Origin: Gymnopilus junonius | Taxonomy: Eukaryota; Basidiomycota; Agaricomycetes; Agaricales; Galerinaceae | DNA: 64,000 nt | Direction of reading: 5' to 3' | NCBI GenBank assembly: GCA_015501075.1 | Contig: JADNYJ010000006.1 | Location: 434,001-498,000, forward strand | Part shown: positions 58,748 to 64,000 of the stretch, one piece after another | Position numbering within the stretch: position 1 is the stretch's first letter | Layout: every line of letters starts with the position of its first letter | Notes under the pieces: generated by a model | What the model saw: the letters and a program-made list of their open reading frames with translations, nothing else | Databases searched by the model: none | What the model was told of the DNA's origin: nothing | Made by a program: the position numbers and the translations under genes

Positions 58748-59247
58748 GAACGTACATTTTGTGAGGTGCAATGGTTGGACTTCGGCAAAATGAGCTGCTT
58801 TCATTCACCTTCAATATTCAATAGCTGCAGATTGTCACATAAGACACCATTATCATGACATTTCAGTGATCATACACAAGTCACTAGGTGTGCTATAAAT
58901 TATACTCAGTATAAGCGTCCATGAGCTCATGATGGCGGAGCGGAATTGGTATCCAAGTAAAGACCCAAAAAACGATCGCTCCTTTGTGAGGCAAGCGTAC
59001 AGCAAATCTGTCCTTCCGTGTTGACTGGAGACCTCATCCATCCAGTCAGTCTTCATTACGCATAGTCTGAAGACTCGCGAATATCAGCAAATAAAAGTCA
59101 AAGTGGCTGTTGCATGGGATATGACGTCGTCCTATTTGTGGTCAAGAATGCGAGGAGGTCTGCTCCCGGAATGGGTATGCCTTTCTTCTGTCTATGATCG
59201 CAAAAGATACATCTGTTAAGATATAATGAATAGCGTAAGTGAAAGAC
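58748..59247. other. Intergenic region
   Basis: Convergent gap of 500 bp; nothing recognised. Confidence 0.5.
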
Positions 59248-60144
59248 TTACAATTCGCGAACTGAAAAGTGACAATGCAGACACAACATTAGAAAACAAG
59301 CGACGAACGTGCTTGAGTGGAAGTGTTTTTAAATAACAAACAGGGCCTTACATACCTCGAATGATGAAATTAGCCAAGACTGCTGTGAAGAGTGCGATAC
59401 TGAGGAGAATGGGTCCGGCGAGAGCATCTACATCGGAAAACAAGAAAGTTGGAAGTAAGTGCTGGTAAGAGCGAGGAAGGTGCTGTATACCGAAGTGGCC
59501 TGGATCCCGGCGGCGGATCATGTTTATTCTGTGCTGATATAAAGCATAAGCGTAAACCTGCAAATTTGAGCTCAGCATAGGAGGAAGGGACTGTGGTGTC
59601 GAAACTAACAAGGACGCAAACACTGATGATTGCATATGTATAGGCAAAGTTACGCGCGATGTCGTCTTTCGACGCGTTGAACAATCCAAGGGAAAAGGCG
59701 GCAAGAAGAACAGAGATATTAAGCCAAGACACCCATGCTGCATGTGAAGCTTGTCGATACACTTCCTTCGCAAAAAGATCGAGAAGACGCACTTCGTTCA
59801 TTTGCAAACCAAACCTTTCCTTCTACCTTGACGGAAGTTGGGATTTTTTTGGGAACATGGACATTGGGCGGTAAGGAATTAATAGCATGGTAATCGCGAA
59901 CTGTCGGCCTTTCCCCTCCCTCGGCGAGTTCTGTTTCTGGGATGTTATCGGCTCGAAGATGCCGGGCTGGTCGTCGAACACGGGGAAGAGACGCTAAGGC
60001 AGATTGAGAAAAGGGCGACAGGATGGCATGCCATGATCTGCGCATCAGAGACTCGTTCTGGTCTGGCGTTCTGAGCTGAGCATTGTCGTCGTGGACATCG
60101 TGGGCGCCGTTCTCGACGCCGTTGCCATTATGCTCAGAGGCCAT
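59248..60144 (-). CDS. VTC1: Vacuolar transporter chaperone 1-like membrane protein (VTC1/DUF202 domain)
   Basis: VTC1 is the small membrane subunit of the vacuolar polyphosphate-polymerase complex. Exon 1 is 60144-59793, exon 2 starts at 59737, and further short exons follow. The protein has an N-terminal extension of about 90 residues rich in Asn/Asp (MASEHNGNGVENGAHDVHDD), longer than yeast Vtc1. The VTC domain follows: KIPTSVKVEGKVWFANER, spliced to TWVSWLNISVLLAAFSLGL; then FAYTYAIISVCVL, the basic motif YQHRINMIRRRDPGHF, and the third helix AGPILLSIALFTAVLANFII. This gives three predicted spans. I read the end as RVREL with TAA at 59248-59250. The frame is open. It is divergent from the DnaJ gene. 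Confidence 0.85.
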
Positions 60145-60372
60145 GGGGGTTATGACGAAGTTGTCTAGAGCGGCACGAGATCACGGGTTCGGCCAGACTC
60201 ATGTCGGAGAATGAATTTAACCGCGAATAACCGCCCAGATTCTAGAACGCGGTGACATCATGTGGGCACTCCTGGAAAGCTCTCGGACATTCCATGCGCA
60301 TCCTCCGATAAATACAAGAGTAGCTCGACGGTTCAAAACATCTCGTAACTTTATTGCACCCCTTCATCCTTC
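60145..60372. promoter_or_regulatory. Divergent VTC1-like / DnaJ promoter with a possible heat-shock element
   Basis: A 228-bp gap between opposed start codons. TTCTAGAA at 60240-60247 is a back-to-back pair of heat-shock-factor units (TTC/GAA). A further GAA and TTC lie about 30-50 bp downstream. This fits a heat-inducible Hsp40 gene but is only a motif match. Confidence 0.4.
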
Positions 60373-61736
60373 ATGGGTACTGACTATTACAAGCTGCTTG
60401 GCGTCGACAAATCCGCCACAGACGATGAAATCAAGAAGGCGTACAAGAAGATGGTGAGTTCTCTTCTTTTTTTTCCCGCGTTCTAGAGAGGATCACTCAC
60501 AACTTGTGGTTTAGGCCTTGAAATGGCATCCTGACCGTAATAAAGGGTCAGAAGAAGCCAACCGTAAATTCAAAGAGGTAATCTGACTTCCTTTTTTGAC
60601 TATTTGAGTAAGTGTACTGACTCCTGTTCCTTTTACAGATCTCAGAAGCCTTTGAGGTTCTGAGCGACAGTAATAAAAGAGCTGTTTACGATCAGTTCGG
60701 TGAAGAGGGTCTCAAGGGTGGAGGAGGCCCTCCGCCAGGTGCTGGTGGTCCTGGCAGCTTCTCTGGCTTCTCTGGTTTCCCAGGTGGTGGCGGAGGCGGA
60801 GGTCCAACGACGTTCACTTTCACCTCTGGTCCAGGAGGAAATTTCAGTAGCGCAGGAGGGCGGGGCGGATTTTCTCCAACTGACCCTCAAAAGATATTTG
60901 AGTAAGCGCCCTTTGAATTTCTACTGTTTTACCCGATTTTCTTAATGTGATTTTAATTTTACAGGCAAATGTTTGGTGGAGCAGGATTGTTTGGCGGCAT
61001 GGGTGGTATGGGCGGCATGGGTGGTGGCCGAAGCCGCAGTGCCATGTTCGCGGATGACGACGACGATATGAATGGCTTCTCGTTCTCCTCCGGCGGGATG
61101 CCAGGCGGGATGCCCCGAAGACCGCAACCCACCCGGACAAGTTCAGCGAAGCGTCCACCATCACCGGAAAAGAAAGAACGGTCAGAAATCGTCAAACCTC
61201 TCAAAGTCACCCTAGAAGACCTCTACAGCGGCACGACGAAGCACCTCAAAGTCGGCCGACGTTTACTTGACGGTACAACTGAGGACAAGGTCCTCGAAGT
61301 TAAAATCCATCCTGGATGGAAGAGCGGCACTAAGATCCGCTTCCCGCACGCTGGCAACGAGCTACCAACTGGCGAGTCGCAAGACCTCGTCTTCGTGGTA
61401 GAAGAAAAAGCCCCACGCCGTCTTCAAGCGAGAAGGCAACGACTTGATCGCCAAAGTTGGCATTCCATTATTAGATGCGCTCGCTGGCACGGAGGGCACC
61501 CCGAAGAAGACTCTTGAATTGCTGGACGGACGAAAGTTACAGGTGCCAGTACCGCACGGTATCGTGAAACCTGGGCAGACTATCACGATTCCTGGCGAGG
61601 GCATGCCTGTGCGAAAGGACGTGCCGTGCAGAAGAAGGGTGACCTCACAGTGCAATGGAACGTTGTCTTCCCTGACCGATTAACACCCACGCAGAAGGAG
61701 GGCCTTCGCAAGATTCTGGGCCCTTCAATCGACTAA
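60373..61736 (+). CDS. SIS1: DnaJ/Hsp40 co-chaperone, Sis1/DNAJB type; two single-base frame breaks
   Basis: Class II J-protein that stimulates Hsp70 ATPase. The J domain spans three exons: [40 protein letters not shown] (HPD present), and [23 protein letters not shown]-rich region ([14 protein letters not shown]) and a G/M-rich segment follow. C-terminal domains include [50 protein letters not shown] and [19 protein letters not shown]. Frame continuity needs one base removed in the A run near 61405 ([12 protein letters not shown]) and one added near 61622 (VRKD-G-AVQKKGD). A gene of this type is essential in yeast, so these are probably sequencing errors. Confidence 0.88.
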
Positions 61737-62201
61737 ACCCTTTCCACCCTCATTCGTCAACAGGACCTTCTTCGAAGTGTAGATCTAAAACCACCATCAA
61801 GGGCTCGTCGCACCCCTTCCCCCTTTGTAGCACTTCCGCCGTCCCGATTTCGTAATTCTATTGCAATCCTTAATAGATACCCCATATTACCTGTATCAAA
61901 GCATTGTATCAGTATCATCCATTATTCTACCTCAATGCAATTTTTATTTCTCTGTATCAATCAAGTCCAGTTTCAGTGGGTGTCGCATATGAAATATTTC
62001 CACATCGAGAAATATAATCTGATGTGTAGGTATACAATAAAGGACGAGAGAAATACGAAACATTACAAATATCCAGTGTGGTGAATATAGATAAATAGCG
62101 ATAACGATAATAGGCTGGTATAACTGAGATAAGATTTGGATTCCAGCGTCGCAGTGAGTAAAGCTTACTTTCAACTTCATCCCTATTGACATAGTCTTGG
62201 A
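61737..62201. other. Convergent intergenic region
   Basis: 3' flanks of the DnaJ and DUF7918 genes. AT-rich, no other feature. Confidence 0.5.
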
Positions 62202-63374
62202 TCATGTCAAATCGATGATCTCACCAGGGACGAAGTGCGACTTCGCCTCTGCCTTGACTATTTTTCTGGGCCGCTTATTCGCCTTTTTAGAGCGACGCAC
62301 TGCAAGAATTTCCTTCCGCAGTTTTTCAACTTGATCTTGGAAGGATGAAAGTTGCTGAAGCAAGGCGTTCTCTTGGTTATCGCCATCATTGTCTTCATTG
62401 TCTGATTCGTTTTAACTTCAGTCAACCTCCTTTTACGGACAGACGATGACGAAGGAGTCGGTTTCTTCTTTGACAGGTGTTGGCTCGCGAGGAGCAATAC
62501 CGTTCGCCTGAAGGACAGCTGAAATCCAAGAGGTAAGGGGTTTGTAATACTTGGCCGGTCAACCGGTAATAAACGCACCTAGAGGCCTGTATTTAAAGAC
62601 AAATGTTGCCAATTTGCTCCGTGGCTCAAACTTGATAAACCTGAAGGTTCTTCCCTTTGCGCGTTTCTCCAAGTCTAACGAGGCGAGTAAATAAACGAGC
62701 ATCAAGCACGAAACAGGAGGCAAGCAGCCGAAGAACGTACATTATTTGGATGATCGAGGGCCTTCTTGGAGCGCTCGTGTATCTTTTCAGGCTCTGGTAT
62801 AGGAAGGAGAGGAGGGTTTATAGATTCCGGCTCCTTTGATAAGACAACTGCTTGAAAGACATCAATTTTGATCTCTCCTATGTTTTGTGAGTTATTTTCT
62901 TCCAGATATACATCATCATCTGGGAATGTAATACATGAATATCAAAGCTTTCAGCACCTTAAAGAAATGAATAGACTGTGCTTACCAGTTGTTTTCAAAG
63001 ACCCAAACTTGAAATCACGGACCCCCGTTGAGGAAATTGTGGAATAAGACAAGGTCCTGACCTTCCCCCAGTTCTCCCTCCGAAATAGCTTCCTTAGGCA
63101 TAGGCGCCCATCCAAATAAACGTCGAATGGATAGTCGTAGGCCTCTGCATCACTGGTGCTTTGAGTACAGACAGAAAAAGGCTATCTCTCCGATTAATAA
63201 TCACAATAAACCGTAGAGAATGACTAGCTAGCTGACCTTGTCATTCTCAGACGGGATCCAGCACGAGATTTCCTTGATTTCTTCGTTACAAGTTACATCG
63301 TAGTGCTCGACTTCTTTTCCATCCACAGTGACCCAAATTTTATGGTCCTTGAAAGATAAGCAGGTAGTTTGCAT
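62202..63374 (-). CDS. DUF7918-family protein, copy 1
   Basis: Starts MQTTCLSFKDHKIWVTVDGK, followed by VEHYDVTCNEEIKEISCWIP at the first splice. Exon 2 carries AYDYPFDVYLDGRLCLRKLF, and later exons EIKIDVFQAVVLSKEPES, FEPRSKLATFVFKYRPL and VLQANGIAPREPTPVKEETD. The C-terminus has a coiled coil (LLQQLSSFQDQVEKLRKEIL), a basic stretch and the end FVPGEIIDLT, resembling a SUMO-interacting motif (I-I-D-L-T). These are features I associate with the fungal DUF7918 family, whose role is unknown. Joining the exons near 62.7 kb and near 62.44 kb needs frame changes I could not explain by splicing, so one or two indels are likely. Confidence 0.65.
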
Positions 63375-63922
63375 GATGTGTTGAGGTGATCGTGTCCGAA
63401 CAAGAGGTATCAGTGCCGTTGTTAAAAGAGACTGTCGTGAATTACAACAAAGCGATTTCAGTTGTGTGTTGTGTAGACGGCCAAGTTAAGCTCGGAGATA
63501 TAATATGGGTGCCATAAGGTCGGTTCGGCAACCAAAATTAACGGACTCCGAGTCCAATAGTCCGGAGGAAGCCTTAGAGACTGAGAGGGTCAACACCCCT
63601 TACAACTCAAATTTAAAACGATTTAGTATACTTAAATCAGCATCAACTATTCTAGCACATGTCATTATGAATTAAACAATAATAACTGCGACGATCGCCT
63701 GAATTAACGTCCCCTACGTGTAAAAGATGAAATAAAAAGTCCATTATACTTCGAGGTAGGGCAGCAAGAATTATATCTGAATAGGAGGAACGGAAGGCAT
63801 AACATGAATCAAGCAAGTAATCGAGAGCTTTGTGTGGCCAAATGAGTGACTTACTGTACAATACATATTAGGCTTTAACAGTGAGAGAACCATGATTCAT
63901 TCTGATATGCCCGAGGTTAAGT
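63375..63922. other. Intergenic region
   Basis: Holds the upstream region of DUF7918 copy 1 and the 3' flank of copy 2. Nothing else seen. Confidence 0.5.
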
Positions 63923-64000
63923 TCACGTCAAGTCGATAACTTCTCCGGGAACGAAGCAGGCCTTCGGTTCTTGCTTGACCTTTTTCTTCGACCGCTTATC
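63923..64000 (-). CDS. DUF7918-family protein, copy 2 (C-terminal fragment, cut by window edge)
   Basis: The last 25 codons and stop only. The open frame reads KRSKKKVKQEPKACFVPGEV, then IDLT and TGA. It aligns with the end of the preceding gene (basic stretch, then FVPGE-[IV]-IDLT), so this is a tandem paralog in the same orientation whose body lies beyond position 64000. Confidence 0.7.
   Translation of the reverse strand, partial: DKRSKKKVKQEPKACFVPGEVIDLT

Noticed and set aside
58853..59056. Minus-strand 67-codon frame between the twin genes and VTC1
   Set aside because: No start context, splice or family evidence; treated as chance.
1..64000. CRISPR arrays, bacterial operons or phage genes
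   Set aside because: The gene structure is intron-rich and fungal throughout; no regular spacer-repeat pattern was found.

Overview
The window is nuclear DNA of a filamentous basidiomycete, most likely an agaricomycete. Genes are dense and cut by many introns of about 45-60 bp. There are expanded F-box families, a DUF6534-type membrane protein, DUF7918 genes, and basidiomycete-style hAT and Mutator-like transposons. No genus can be named from sequence alone.

Layout. 0-7 kb: eIF5, an F-box/LRR protein, and a GPI-anchored alginate-lyase-like enzyme, all on the minus strand. 8.3-14.2 kb: three tandem F-box paralogs, all visibly decayed. 14.5-21.4 kb: a housekeeping block of COQ9 and eIF3j on a shared divergent promoter, then an M1 aminopeptidase. 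21.8-23.3 kb: another F-box pseudogene. 23.7-29.3 kb: an HSPA12-like Hsp70 ATPase apparently fused to a roughly 900-residue disordered tail rich in WG motifs and lysine blocks. 29.9-36.6 kb: a DUF6534-like membrane protein, an intronless coiled-coil protein, and an F-box gene that is the intact paralog of the one at 2.3-4.0 kb.

36.8-46.5 kb is a tower of nested transposons that can be taken apart from target-site duplications (TSDs). A Mutator-like element (TSD GGCCATAT) is the host. It holds an element carrying a 982-codon uncharacterised transposase-like ORF. That element holds a 1505-bp hAT (8-bp TSD TTCCGCAC), and its ORF is interrupted by a 150-bp TA-flanked MITE. A second hAT sits at the right tip of the host (8-bp TSD, 7 of 8 matching) and itself holds an 888-bp Mutator-type MITE (9-bp TSD CGATAATCC).

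Directly beside the tower (46.7-51.0 kb) is a cellular RNA-dependent RNA polymerase of the RNA-silencing type. 51-54.5 kb holds two diverged repeat systems. One is a 1-kb array of a conserved core followed by a variable hairpin whose stems change in a compensated way. 55-64 kb holds a hypothetical gene, twin small proteins, a divergent VTC1-like/DnaJ pair, and two tandem DUF7918 genes, the last cut by the window edge.

Caution on gene integrity: several conserved housekeeping genes (the Sis1-type DnaJ, M1 aminopeptidase, eIF3j) carry isolated one-base frame breaks, some in homopolymers. Some breaks in this assembly may therefore be sequencing errors. Breaks that are nonsense substitutions, as in the F-box cluster and the 982-codon ORF, look like real decay.
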